Assembly: GCA_900544475.1 (NCBI GenBank)
Contig: UQVU01000030.1
Span: 1 to 16,039, forward strand
Direction: 5' to 3'
DNA length: 16,039 nt
DNA from: an uncultured Butyricicoccus sp.
GTDB taxonomy: Bacteria; Bacillota; Clostridia; Oscillospirales; Butyricicoccaceae
A program made the translations under genes and the position numbers. This document shows, one piece after another, positions 6,917 to 14,398 of the stretch. Position 1 is the stretch's first letter; each line of letters opens with the position of its first letter. Under the pieces are notes generated by a model. It had not been told where the DNA came from. It ran no database searches and saw nothing but the letters and a program-made list of their open reading frames with translations.

Positions 6917-6978
6917 GGTGTCATGTTCGAAAAATTTTCGGCATAGGCATATATGTAATCTAATCGCGGAAGTATACC

Positions 6979-7059
6979 GTAGGGCGGGGTGCCCTCACCC
7001 CGCCGCTGTAAATCCGTGCAGACCGTTCAAAACGGCGGGCTGAGGGCAGCCCGCCCTAC
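6979..7059. repeat. 81-bp inverted-pair element of two GC hairpin repeats upstream of mfd
   Basis: Two 26-base copies of a GTAGGGCGGG repeat (6979-7004 forward, 7034-7059 reversed) face each other, with arms extending one base further on each side (6978, 7060). Each copy is itself a hairpin: GGCGGGGTG/CACCCCGCC with loop CCCT, and GGCGGGCTG/CAGCCCGCC with loop AGGG. One stem pair is flipped (G-C to C-G) between copies. The middle holds CCGTT-CAA-AACGG (7023-7035). An outer pairing AAATCCGTGC (7010-7019) / GCACGGATTT (7067-7076) gives an alternative fold enclosing the second copy. The look is that of a small non-autonomous or REP-like repeat. Confidence 0.85.
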
Positions 7060-7117
7060 GACAGGCGCACGGATTTTCTGATAATAATTTATAAACACGC
7101 TCACGGGAGGTGAACGC

Positions 7118-10100
7118 ATGACGGAGATTACAAAAAGTATAACATTCCTGAATGAATACAAACAGTTGAAGAAAGCGCTCGAAGAGGGGAAAACGCCGGT
7201 GCTGGCGGTCGGACTCGCGGCCATTCACAAGGCGAACCTCGCCGCGGCGCTCGGCGCAGACCTGAAGCGCCCGGTTCTGGTGCTGACGGACGATGACAAC
7301 GCCGCGAACCGCTTTGCCGCCGACCTGCGCGGCTTTTCCGAGCGCGAGGTCGTGGTTCTGCCGTCCCGCGAGCTGGTCATGGCGGATGTGGCCGGTGTGT
7401 CGCGCGGCTACGAGCAGGCACGTCTTGCCTCGCTCGCGGCGCTCCCCGGCGCGGCTTTCGCGGTCGCGTCCGTGCAGGCGGCGGCGCAGCGCACCATGCC
7501 GCCCGAGCTGCTGCGCTCGTCTGTCGTTACGCTGACGGCGGGGGAGAGCGCACCGCTCGATGAGCTGACGCGCGGTCTGGTCAGCGCCGGCTACGAGCGC
7601 TGTGCGCAGGTCGAGGGAGCGGGCCAGTTCTCGGTGCGCGGCGGCATTCTGGACATTTTTCCGCCGCAGTCGGCGAACCCGTACCGCGTGGAGTTCTGGG
7701 ACGATGAGATCGACTCGATTTCGACCTTCGACGTCGGCAGTCAGCGGCGTCTGGAGCAGTGCGACACACTGCGCTGCCTGCCGTGCATGGAAACCATTCC
7801 GGCACTCGCGAAGGGCGGCGCGGCAGGACTTGCGAAAGCGGTGCTGGCGCTTGTTTCCACCCGTCGCAAGAAGCAGCACGCCGAGCTTCAGAAAAATCTG
7901 GAGCGCGACGCGGAACGTCTGCGCGAGAGCGGCACGCTCCCGGCGGCGGACAAGTATATGCCGCTTATTTACCCGGAAATAACGACTGCGTTCGATTATC
8001 TGGCGGAAAACACGCTCGTGCTCATCGAGGACACGCCCCGTCTGCGCGACGCGGCCCGCGACTTTCACGCCCGTATCGCGGACGATGTGACGGCGCTCAT
8101 GGAGCGCGGCGAGATGCCGGGCGGTCTGGACGGCTACGCCCTTGATTTCGCCGGTATCTGCGGCGTAAAGCGGCAGATCGTGCGTCTGGACAGCTTTCTG
8201 AACAACGTTTCCGAGCTTGCGCCGCAGCACCTTGAGAACTTCGTTGCCAACCAGATGAACGCCTACGGCGGCAATCTGGACATGGCCTCCGCCGACATCC
8301 GCAGCTACACCGAGCAGGGACGCGCGGTGGCGGTCGTGTGCGGCAGCGAGCTGCGGTGCCGGAATATGCTCGACGCGCTGACGGACAGCGGTCTGCGTGC
8401 GCAGCTGAGCGACCTGCTGCCGAAGGGCGGCTGCGTCAACATCATGGAGGGCACGCTGTCCGCCGGTTTCGAGTACCCCGACCTCGGTCTGGTGGTCATG
8501 ACCGAAGGACAGGTGCTCGCGCGGCGCAAAAAGGCCAAGGTCAAGCGCTCGAACCGCGACCGCGTCAAGTCGTTCACCGACCTGTCGCCCGGCGACCTCG
8601 TCGTGCACGAGCACCACGGCATCGGCCGCTTTATCGGCATGGAGCGCATGACGGTGGACGGTTCCGAGCGCGATTTCATCAAAATCGCCTTCGCCGGCAC
8701 GGATTTTCTCTATGTCCCGGCGACCTCGCTCGACCTTATCTCCAAGTACATCGGCTCGGGCGACACCGAGCGCGTGCGGCTGAGTAAGCTCGGCGGCACG
8801 GACTGGGGCAAGGCCAAGGCACGCGCCAAGGCGGCGGCGAAGGAGCTGGCGGACGGGCTTATCAAGCTGTACGCTGCCCGCGCTAAGGTCAAGGGCTTCG
8901 CCTTCCCGGAGGACGATGCATGGCAGCGCGAGTTCGAGGAGGCGTTCCCGTATGAGGAAACCGACGACCAGCTGCGCTGCATCGCGGAGATCAAGGACGA
9001 TATGCAGTCCGACCGGCCGATGGACCGCCTGCTGTGCGGCGATGTCGGCTTCGGCAAGACCGAGGTCGCGCTCCGCGCCGTGATGAAGTGCATCCTCGCG
9101 GGCAAGCAGGCGGCCATCCTCGTGCCCACGACCGTGCTCGCGCGGCAGCACTATCTGACCGCGCTTCAGCGCTTTCAGGGGCATCCGGTGACGATCGAGC
9201 TGCTGACGCGCTACAAGACCGGCGCGGAGCAGACAAAGCTGCTCAAAAAGCTCGAAGCCGGTTCGGTCGATTTAGTTATCGGCACGCACAAGCTGTTCAA
9301 CAAGAAGATAAAGTTCAAGGATCTCGGTCTGCTCGTCGTGGACGAGGAGCAGCGCTTCGGCGTCGGCCACAAGGAAACGCTCAAGGAAATGAGCAGGAAC
9401 GTGGACGTTCTGACGCTTTCCGCGACGCCCATTCCTCGCACGCTCAACATGGCGCTCTCGGGCATCCGCGATATGTCCTCCATCGAAGAGCCGCCGATGA
9501 ACCGCCATCCGGTGCAGACGTTCGTCCTCGAACAGAACGACGGCGTGCTGCTCGACGCGATACGGCGCGAACTGGCGCGCGGCGGTCAGGTCTACTACCT
9601 GCACAACCGCGTCGAGTCCATCGAAAAGTGCGCGGCGGCGTGGCAGGCGCGTCTGCCGGACGCCCGCATCGGCATCGTCCACGGCAAGATGGGGCAGAGG
9701 GAAATCGCAAACGTCATGAACGAGATGGCGGACGGCGAGATAGACATCCTCATCTGCACGACCATCATCGAAACCGGCATCGACATCCCGAACGCGAACA
9801 CGCTCATCATCGAAAACGCGGACAACATGGGTCTGGCGCAGCTGCACCAGATCCGCGGCCGTGTCGGCCGTTCCTCGCGCCACGCCTATGCCTATCTGTG
9901 CTACCGCCGGGGCAAGGCGCTGAGCGAGATCGCGCAGAAGCGCCTGTCCGCGATACGCGAGTACGCGGCGTTCGGCTCGGGCTTCAAAATCGCCATGCGT
10001 GACCTCGAAATCCGCGGCGCGGGCAACGTGCTCGGCCCGGAGCAGTCCGGCCACATGATGAGCGTCGGCTATGACCTGTACCTCAAGCTGCTCGAAGAAG

Positions 10101-10573
10101 CCGTGCAGGAGGAAAAGGGCGAAACGCCGAAGCCGCGCGTGGACTGCGCCGCCGAACTGCTGCTCTCGGCCAACCTGCCGAACGAGTATGTCCCGGACGC
10201 GGGTCAGCGCATCGACCTCTACCGCCGCATCGCGCTCATCCGCACCGAGGAGCAGCGCAGCGATATGCTCGACGAGCTGATCGACCGCTTCGGCGAGCCG
10301 CCAGAGGAGGCGGTGGCGCTGCTCGATATTGCGCTGCTGCGCTCGCAGGCGAGCGAAAAGGGCATTGCGGAAATCAAACAGCAGGACGGCCGTCTGCTGC
10401 TGACCTTTGCGGAAACCGACTTCGCGCGGCTGTCCGCTCTGTGCGGCGACAGCGCGTTCAAGGGACGCCTGCTGCTCAATGCAGGCTCGTCGCCCTACCT
10501 GTCGCTGCGGCTTGAGCGGAACGAAAGGGCGATGGATATGGCGCGGCTTCTGGTTGACAAATACAGCGCGTGA
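7118..10573 (+). CDS. mfd: Transcription-repair coupling factor
   Basis: Mfd is a DNA translocase that removes stalled RNA polymerase from lesions and recruits UvrA. At 1151 residues it has full family length. The N-terminal UvrB-like part includes GGILDIFPP followed by the YRVEFWDDEIDSI segment (about 170-200). The RNA-polymerase-interacting domain has VHEHHGIGRFIGMERM (about 494). The translocase has Walker A GDVGFGKTE (about 641-650), DEEQ box VVDEEQRFG (about 740), LSATPIPRTL, and motif VI with HQIRGRVGRS. The TRG region RGAGNVLGPEQSGHM (about 966) is followed by the C-terminal TRCF domain. The start is ATG with GGGAGGTGA just upstream. No promoter stands out in 6917-7117; TGATAATAAT near 7079 is a weak -10 candidate. 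A MarR gene follows 17 bases after the stop. Confidence 0.97.
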   Translation: MTEITKSITFLNEYKQLKKALEEGKTPVLAVGLAAIHKANLAAALGADLKRPVLVLTDDDNAANRFAADLRGFSEREVVVLPSRELVMADVAGVSRGYEQARLASLAALPGAAFAVASVQAAAQRTMPPELLRSSVVTLTAGESAPLDELTRGLVSAGYERCAQVEGAGQFSVRGGILDIFPPQSANPYRVEFWDDEIDSISTFDVGSQRRLEQCDTLRCLPCMETIPALAKGGAAGLAKAVLALVSTRRKKQHAELQKNLERDAERLRESGTLPAADKYMPLIYPEITTAFDYLAENTLVLIEDTPRLRDAARDFHARIADDVTALMERGEMPGGLDGYALDFAGICGVKRQIVRLDSFLNNVSELAPQHLENFVANQMNAYGGNLDMASADIRSYTEQGRAVAVVCGSELRCRNMLDALTDSGLRAQLSDLLPKGGCVNIMEGTLSAGFEYPDLGLVVMTEGQVLARRKKAKVKRSNRDRVKSFTDLSPGDLVVHEHHGIGRFIGMERMTVDGSERDFIKIAFAGTDFLYVPATSLDLISKYIGSGDTERVRLSKLGGTDWGKAKARAKAAAKELADGLIKLYAARAKVKGFAFPEDDAWQREFEEAFPYEETDDQLRCIAEIKDDMQSDRPMDRLLCGDVGFGKTEVALRAVMKCILAGKQAAILVPTTVLARQHYLTALQRFQGHPVTIELLTRYKTGAEQTKLLKKLEAGSVDLVIGTHKLFNKKIKFKDLGLLVVDEEQRFGVGHKETLKEMSRNVDVLTLSATPIPRTLNMALSGIRDMSSIEEPPMNRHPVQTFVLEQNDGVLLDAIRRELARGGQVYYLHNRVESIEKCAAAWQARLPDARIGIVHGKMGQREIANVMNEMADGEIDILICTTIIETGIDIPNANTLIIENADNMGLAQLHQIRGRVGRSSRHAYAYLCYRRGKALSEIAQKRLSAIREYAAFGSGFKIAMRDLEIRGAGNVLGPEQSGHMMSVGYDLYLKLLEEAVQEEKGETPKPRVDCAAELLLSANLPNEYVPDAGQRIDLYRRIALIRTEEQRSDMLDELIDRFGEPPEEAVALLDIALLRSQASEKGIAEIKQQDGRLLLTFAETDFARLSALCGDSAFKGRLLLNAGSSPYLSLRLERNERAMDMARLLVDKYSA

Positions 10574-10590
10574 AAAAGGAGAAAAACACC

Positions 10591-11043
10591 ATGAAAAACA
10601 CCGATATTCACCGTCTGCTGTCGCGGTACTACGAAACGTGGGCAGGCATCAACGCGGCCTACGACCGCATCGCGGCGAGGTGCGGCGTGACCTCCAACGT
10701 TCTGTATCTGCTCGACACGCTGTACTGCGCCGAAGCGCCCATGACGCAGAGCGAAATCGGTGCGCGGCTCGGCCTGCCCAAGCAGACGGTCGCGAGCATG
10801 GTGAGCACGCTTGAACGCCGGGGGTACGTGGTGCGCGAGGTAGCGAAGGACGACCACCGCCGCCGCCACGTCCTGCTGACGGACGAAGGCCGCGCCTATG
10901 CAAAGCCGCTCAGCGAAACCGTCTGTGCCTTCGAGCAGGCCGCTTTCGAGCGGATGGAGCCGGACGAGCGGCTCGCCCTCGTGGAAACAAGCGAAAAATT
11001 GCAGAAAGCGCTGAATGCCGTGCTGGATTCAGCACAGGATTGA
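10591..11043 (+). CDS. MarR-family transcriptional regulator
   Basis: A 150-residue DNA-binding regulator, expected to act as a dimer. The winged helix lies at about 51-100: MTQSEIGARLGLPKQTVASM (recognition helix), LERRGYVVRE, and the wing KDDHRRRHVLLTDEG. Flanking helices would form the dimer. The start is ATG 10591 with AAGGAG (10576-10581) nine bases upstream. A GTG overlapping the mfd stop (10570) is in frame but would place the ribosome site inside the gene. The short 17-base gap suggests co-transcription with mfd, with a terminator right after (11055-11084). The ligand and targets are unknown. The inverted repeat at 11113-11154 downstream is a candidate binding site. Confidence 0.9.
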   Translation: MKNTDIHRLLSRYYETWAGINAAYDRIAARCGVTSNVLYLLDTLYCAEAPMTQSEIGARLGLPKQTVASMVSTLERRGYVVREVAKDDHRRRHVLLTDEGRAYAKPLSETVCAFEQAAFERMEPDERLALVETSEKLQKALNAVLDSAQD

Positions 11044-11054
11044 CTGCATACCGG

Positions 11055-11084
11055 GACCGGAGTCGCAAGACCCCGGTCTTTTTT
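11055..11084 (+). terminator. Rho-independent terminator after the MarR gene
   Basis: A 10-bp stem with one A-C mismatch, GACCGGAGTC (11055-11064) / GACCCCGGTC (11069-11078), a GCAA tetraloop and TTTTTT. It starts 11 bases after the stop codon. Confidence 0.92.
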
Positions 11085-11112
11085 ACATGATTTTTCCACC
11101 CAAATGAAACAT

Positions 11113-11154
11113 AAGTGTAACATTTCTCCGCCTTGTGTCATGTTTGTTACACTT
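11113..11154. promoter_or_regulatory. Operator-like inverted repeat upstream of the 11167 promoter
   Basis: AAGTGTAACA (11113-11122) and TGTTACACTT (11145-11154) are perfect inverted copies 22 bases apart. Between them GTGTCA (11135-11140) forms a further imperfect dyad with TTACAC (11147-11152). The right half ends 12 bases before the -35, a usual position for an activator or repressor site. The cognate protein is unknown; the adjacent MarR product is one candidate. Confidence 0.55.
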
Positions 11155-11166
11155 GCCCCGGTTTCC

Positions 11167-11195
11167 TTGTGTGAAGGGATACAAGGCGGTATAAT
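11167..11195 (+). promoter_or_regulatory. SigmaA promoter of the WG-repeat/SLH gene leader
   Basis: TTGTGT (11167-11172), a 17-base spacer and a perfect TATAAT (11190-11195). Transcription should start near 11202, giving a leader of about 255 bases before the next gene. A six-base dyad CCTTGT/ACAAGG (11165-11170 / 11181-11186) overlaps the -35 and spacer and may bind a regulator. Confidence 0.75.
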
Positions 11196-11236
11196 TTTAA
11201 CTGGACAACTGCTGAAATAAAATCAGTATCAGCTTC

Positions 11237-11311
11237 CGCGCGACAGCGCGCATAAAATACAAGCCGCGCAGCGGCTTGATAAAAACCGGGAGCATGTATC
11301 ACGGTTTTTAT
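11237..11311 (+). repeat. Three-hairpin structured element, copy A
   Basis: Hairpin 1 is CGCGC-GACA-GCGCG (11237-11250). A nine-base linker CATAAAATA follows (11251-11259). Hairpin 2 is CAAGCCGC-GCA-GCGGCTTG (11260-11278). Hairpin 3 pairs ATAAAAACCG (11279-11288) with CGGTTTTTAT (11302-11311) around a 13-base loop. The second copy at 15930-16004 has the same length and layout with compensatory stem changes. The T-run in the last arm could act as a weak terminator. Confidence 0.85.
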
Positions 11312-11329
11312 ACTGTTTCACCTTTCCAC

Positions 11330-11355
11330 GTAGGGCGGGGTGCCCTCACCCCGCC
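11330..11355 (+). repeat. 26-base GTAGGGCGGG hairpin repeat, third copy
   Basis: Identical in all 26 bases to 6979-7004. It folds as GGCGGGGTG / CACCCCGCC with a CCCT loop. It stands alone here, between the three-hairpin element and the ATGGGAACTTTC motif (11361-11372). Confidence 0.88.
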
Positions 11356-11456
11356 GCCGCATGGGAACTTTCGGACGTCCGTGTTTTGCGAAGTCAAAAC
11401 ACAGACCCGCGGCAAAACGTTAGTTTTGCGACAGGCTTACAAGGATGGAAAATGCT

Positions 11457-13709
11457 ATGATGAAAAAACTTTTCTGCACCGTTTTTGCGGTGTTTGCCGT
11501 CATGACGGCGGCGGGCGCTGTGGGAAATATCTTCCCGGCGAGCCGCACGGATATTGACGGCGTGACCCGTTCGGGTTATCTCGATGAGGACGGACGCACG
11601 GTTCTGTCGTTCTCTTATGCTACGGCGGGCGATTTCGCGCCCTGCGGACTCGCGGCGGTCGAGGACGACAAGTGGCAGACGGCGGTCATCGACCGTGAGG
11701 GCAAGCTCGTCATCGACTACACTGAGTCGCCGGTTTCGGTCGATTTCTCGGACGACATGGTGGCCTACCGCTACGCCGATCACAGCGTCTACTACACGCT
11801 CTCTGGCACGAAAATCGGCTCGTATCCGGGCGCGGAGGGCTTTTTTGAGGACGGTCTGCTGCTGTGCAGGGACGCCTCGACCGGCCTTTACTCCTTCGTC
11901 AAGCAGGACGGCACGGCGGCGTTTTCCGCGTCCTTTGCCGCAGCCGGCGCGTTTTCGGACGGCCTTGCGCTCGTGCGCAGCGCGGACAGCGGCTATCTCG
12001 TGCTCGACACGGAGGGCAAAACCGTTGCGGCGCTGGAGGCCGGCGCGGACCCCGCGTACTATACGGTCTACGGCGGCGATACGGTCGTGATGACGAACGG
12101 CACCAACTACGCGCTCTATTCGATTTCAAAGGGCGCGTACCTGACGGATTTTCTCTATAACGTCGTGTCCGAGTTCCATGACGGCGCGGCCATGGTGCGC
12201 CAGATCAACCGCTGGGGCATCATCGACACGAAAGCCAAGCTGCTGACCAATCCGACCTATTACTACCTCAGCTACATGGGCGAGGGCCTGTACGCCGCGC
12301 GAAGCGAGGACGGCTCGGTCGCGGCGGTGGACGCAAGCGGCAACATCGCCTACCGCACGCTCACCTATATCGGCGGCTTCAACGAGCTGCGCTACGGCCT
12401 GTCGTGGCACGGCATGGCGGACGGCAGCCTGATTTTCTTCAAGAAGAACGGCGGCTACTTCGCAAGCCTCAAAAACGCTGAAAATCCGACGCTTCTGAGC
12501 GAAAACGTCGTCCGCGTCACGCAGGACGGCACCATCAAGTACATCAATCTCTCGACCGGCACGACCCTGCTTTCGCAGGCGACCTCGTTCGACCTCGGCA
12601 GCGGCATCACCGCGAAAACCGTGCACTACGAGAAGTTCATGGGCTATCAGTCGGACGGCACCGAGCACGGCTGGAACGTCGATTTCCCGGAAATCAGCGG
12701 CCTTGCGGACGCAGAGGTGCAGAAAACCATCAACGCCGACATCCGCGCGTTCTTCCTCAAGGGCCCGTCCGTCACGGCGGAATACGAGGCGCTCGAGGGC
12801 ACCTACGGCGCGTCTGTCGAGGGTTCGGTGCTCGTTGTCTGGGCGAACTGCGTCAGCGGACGCGGCATGGGCGCGGCGGTCTGGAACAACAGCCTTGCCT
12901 TCGATATGAACACAGGAAAACAGTACCGCCTGACCGACCTGCTGACGGGCGACTATATCGAAACGGTAAAGAAGCTGCTCCCAGCGGAGCACGAGGTCTA
13001 TCTGTACAGCTTCCCGCGCATCAGCGCCAAGGGCGTTACCTATTACTATAACGAATACGAGAGCGCAACGCGCCGCGCGTATACCGAAAGCTATCTGCTG
13101 ACCTACGAGGCGCTCGGCGCTGCGGTCGACCGCAAGAGCGCGTGCTATGCGGCGCTGCTGACGCCGTACACCCGTCCGGCTGCGGCGGCAAAGATCACGT
13201 TTTCGGACGTTCCCGCGTCCTACTGGGCGGCGGAATATATCGAGCAGGCGGCATCGGACGGCCTGATGACCGGCTCGCAGGGCGAGTTCCGCCCCGAGGC
13301 GACCATCACCGAGGCTGAGGTCTGCATGACGCTCGCACGCCGCGAGGGTCTGGATACCGCCTCGAACAGCACGGTCTGGTACGCGGGCGCGATGTCCTCC
13401 GCAGAGAACGCCGGTCTGCTCGACGGAGTGACCGCCGCTCCCGAAAAGGCGATGACCCGTGCCGACACCATGCAGGTGTTCGCGAACGTGCTCGTGCGCG
13501 GCGGCGCAGCGCTTCCCGATGAGCAGCAGACCGCCGACACCCTGAAAAACGTAAAAGACGCGGTCTCCATCCCGGCGGATCGCCGTGCGGCTGTGGCGCT
13601 CTGCATGGAGCGCGGCCTGATCTCCGGCTACGAGGACGGCACCATCCGTCCGCAGCAGACGATCAACCGCGCCGCCTTCGCCAAGCTGATGGTGACGGCG
13701 GAATTTTAA
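11457..13709 (+). CDS. Secreted WG-repeat, DUF4163/DUF3298 and S-layer-homology protein
   Basis: A surface protein of about 750 residues. A signal peptide (MMKKLFCTVFAVFAVMTAAGA) is followed by WG/KWG-type beta repeats (about 35-380) marked by repeated units such as GLAAVEDDKWQTAVIDREGKL and RQINRWGIIDTKAKL. Next is a DUF4163-DUF3298 module (about 386-575, with FDMNTGKQYRLTDLL), related to the extracellular part of RsiV and PdaC. Three SLH domains (about 581-750; FSDVPASYWAAEYIEQAA, ending NRAAFAKLMV) would anchor it to cell-wall polymer. The start is uncertain among ATG 11445, 11457 and 11460; AAGGATGG at 11441-11448 favours 11457 or 11460. It has its own promoter and a strong terminator. 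Ligand-sensing or wall-associated roles are inference. Confidence 0.85.
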   Translation: MMKKLFCTVFAVFAVMTAAGAVGNIFPASRTDIDGVTRSGYLDEDGRTVLSFSYATAGDFAPCGLAAVEDDKWQTAVIDREGKLVIDYTESPVSVDFSDDMVAYRYADHSVYYTLSGTKIGSYPGAEGFFEDGLLLCRDASTGLYSFVKQDGTAAFSASFAAAGAFSDGLALVRSADSGYLVLDTEGKTVAALEAGADPAYYTVYGGDTVVMTNGTNYALYSISKGAYLTDFLYNVVSEFHDGAAMVRQINRWGIIDTKAKLLTNPTYYYLSYMGEGLYAARSEDGSVAAVDASGNIAYRTLTYIGGFNELRYGLSWHGMADGSLIFFKKNGGYFASLKNAENPTLLSENVVRVTQDGTIKYINLSTGTTLLSQATSFDLGSGITAKTVHYEKFMGYQSDGTEHGWNVDFPEISGLADAEVQKTINADIRAFFLKGPSVTAEYEALEGTYGASVEGSVLVVWANCVSGRGMGAAVWNNSLAFDMNTGKQYRLTDLLTGDYIETVKKLLPAEHEVYLYSFPRISAKGVTYYYNEYESATRRAYTESYLLTYEALGAAVDRKSACYAALLTPYTRPAAAAKITFSDVPASYWAAEYIEQAASDGLMTGSQGEFRPEATITEAEVCMTLARREGLDTASNSTVWYAGAMSSAENAGLLDGVTAAPEKAMTRADTMQVFANVLVRGGAALPDEQQTADTLKNVKDAVSIPADRRAAVALCMERGLISGYEDGTIRPQQTINRAAFAKLMVTAEF

Positions 13710-13717
13710 GGAGACTC

Positions 13718-13759
13718 TTTCCCGGCTTCCCGAAAAAGGAACGCCGGGAAATTTTTTTT
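13718..13759 (+). terminator. Rho-independent terminator of the SLH gene
   Basis: TTTCCCGGC (13718-13726) pairs perfectly with GCCGGGAAA (13743-13751), with an inner TTCC/GGAA stem, followed by eight Ts (13752-13759). Confidence 0.93.
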
Positions 13760-13784
13760 GAACCGAAATCCTCCTCGCGGCTCT
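13759..13784 (+). promoter_or_regulatory. Possible ECF-type autoregulatory promoter of the sigma-factor operon
   Basis: TGAACC (13759-13764), 16 bases, then CTCT (13781-13784) resembles the TGAAC-N16-CGTC layout of ECF sigma promoters, though the -10 match is poor. The -35 overlaps the last T of the preceding terminator. TATATA at 13785-13790 has no -35 at a usual sigmaA distance. Downstream the leader contains a perfect hairpin GCAGGT-CGCGC-ACCTGC (13805-13821) before the ribosome site. Confidence 0.35.
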
Positions 13785-13840
13785 TATATACAGATGCATC
13801 GAAAGCAGGTCGCGCACCTGCAAGGAAAGGACAGGATAAG

Positions 13841-14398
13841 ATGACAGATTGTGAACTCGTCCGGCGGATGCAGCAGGGCGATATGCAGGCGTTCGACGCG
13901 CTTTACGAGCGCTACCGGGACGATGCGTACCGGCTCGCCTGCCTCATCACCGGCAGCCGGACGGACGGCGAGGACCTCGCGCAGGAGGCGTTCGTCACCT
14001 GCGTGCAGTCGATCCGCTCGCTGAAGGACGGGTCGAAATTCCGCCCGTGGCTGCTGCGGACGCTCTCGCGGTCGGCGTGGAAATACTGCCGCAAGGCGAA
14101 GCGTGAAACGCCCGTCAGCGAGTTTTTCGAGGGGGAAACCGGAGAAAGCGCGCTTTCCGCCGTGCTCCGGACCGACGAGCAGCGCCGGCTGTACGCCGCG
14201 CTCGACACGCTCGACGAAAAACGCCGCGTGACGGTCGTGCTCTACTACTTTGACGACCGCTCCGTAAAAGAAATCGCACAGGCGACCGGCGTGACCGAAG
14301 GCACGGTCAAGAGCCGCCTGTTTTCCGCCCGCCGCCATCTGCGGCAGGCGCTGACCGACCGGGAAAGCAGACCAAAGGAGGTCGCATCACATGAATAA
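13841..14398 (+). CDS. ECF-subfamily RNA polymerase sigma factor
   Basis: A 185-residue group 4 sigma factor that directs RNA polymerase to a small regulon, usually for envelope stress. Region 2 is at about 8-80: QQGDMQAFDALYERY, CLITGSRTDGEDLAQEAFV, and FRPWLLRTLSRSAWKYCRK. Region 4 is at about 120-175: LDTLDEKRRVTVVLYYFDD, then the helix-turn-helix VKEIAQATGVTEGTVKSRLF. Length and two-domain layout are normal. The start is ATG 13841 after AGGACAGG. Its last eight bases overlap the next gene, which indicates translational coupling with its probable antagonist. The regulon and inducing signal are unknown; the neighbouring RsiV-related surface protein suggests an envelope signal (inference). 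Confidence 0.95.
   Translation: MTDCELVRRMQQGDMQAFDALYERYRDDAYRLACLITGSRTDGEDLAQEAFVTCVQSIRSLKDGSKFRPWLLRTLSRSAWKYCRKAKRETPVSEFFEGETGESALSAVLRTDEQRRLYAALDTLDEKRRVTVVLYYFDDRSVKEIAQATGVTEGTVKSRLFSARRHLRQALTDRESRPKEVASHE

Larger units (their letters stand above)
11202..11456 (+). promoter_or_regulatory. Long hairpin-rich leader of the WG-repeat/SLH gene
   Basis: This is most of a gene-free stretch (11044-11456). In order it holds a small hairpin GCTGA/TCAGC (11211-11233), the three-hairpin element (11237-11311) and the 26-base GC hairpin (11330-11355). Then come ATGGGAACTT (11361-11370), the hairpin GTCCGTGTTTTG (11377-11388) / CAAAACACAGAC (11395-11406), and the hairpin GCAAAAC-GTTA-GTTTTGC (11412-11429). 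The two last hairpins share a direct repeat GTTTTGCGA (11383-11391, 11423-11431), so their arms can re-pair in alternative ways. The final hairpin ends 11 bases before AAGGATGG. No reading frame here is convincing. Confidence 0.5.

Noticed and set aside
6995..9184. 729-codon minus-strand frame opposite mfd
   Set aside because: A shadow of the mfd codons, rich in Arg, His and Ala, with no motif and no ribosome site.
10570..10590. GTG start of the MarR gene overlapping the mfd stop
   Set aside because: It would place the clear AAGGAG inside the gene. ATG 10591 has normal spacing.
11237..11429. CRISPR-like repeat array
   Set aside because: The repeats differ in sequence, are palindromic and are not separated by equal spacers. 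No cas gene is near.
11276..11557. 93-codon frame through the hairpin repeats into the SLH gene
   Set aside because: It is composed of repeat DNA, runs out of frame over the SLH signal peptide and has no ribosome site.
12126..13823. 565-codon minus-strand frame opposite the SLH gene
   Set aside because: Antisense to a protein with clear WG, DUF3298 and SLH domains. Its start overlaps the next intergenic region and it shows no motif.
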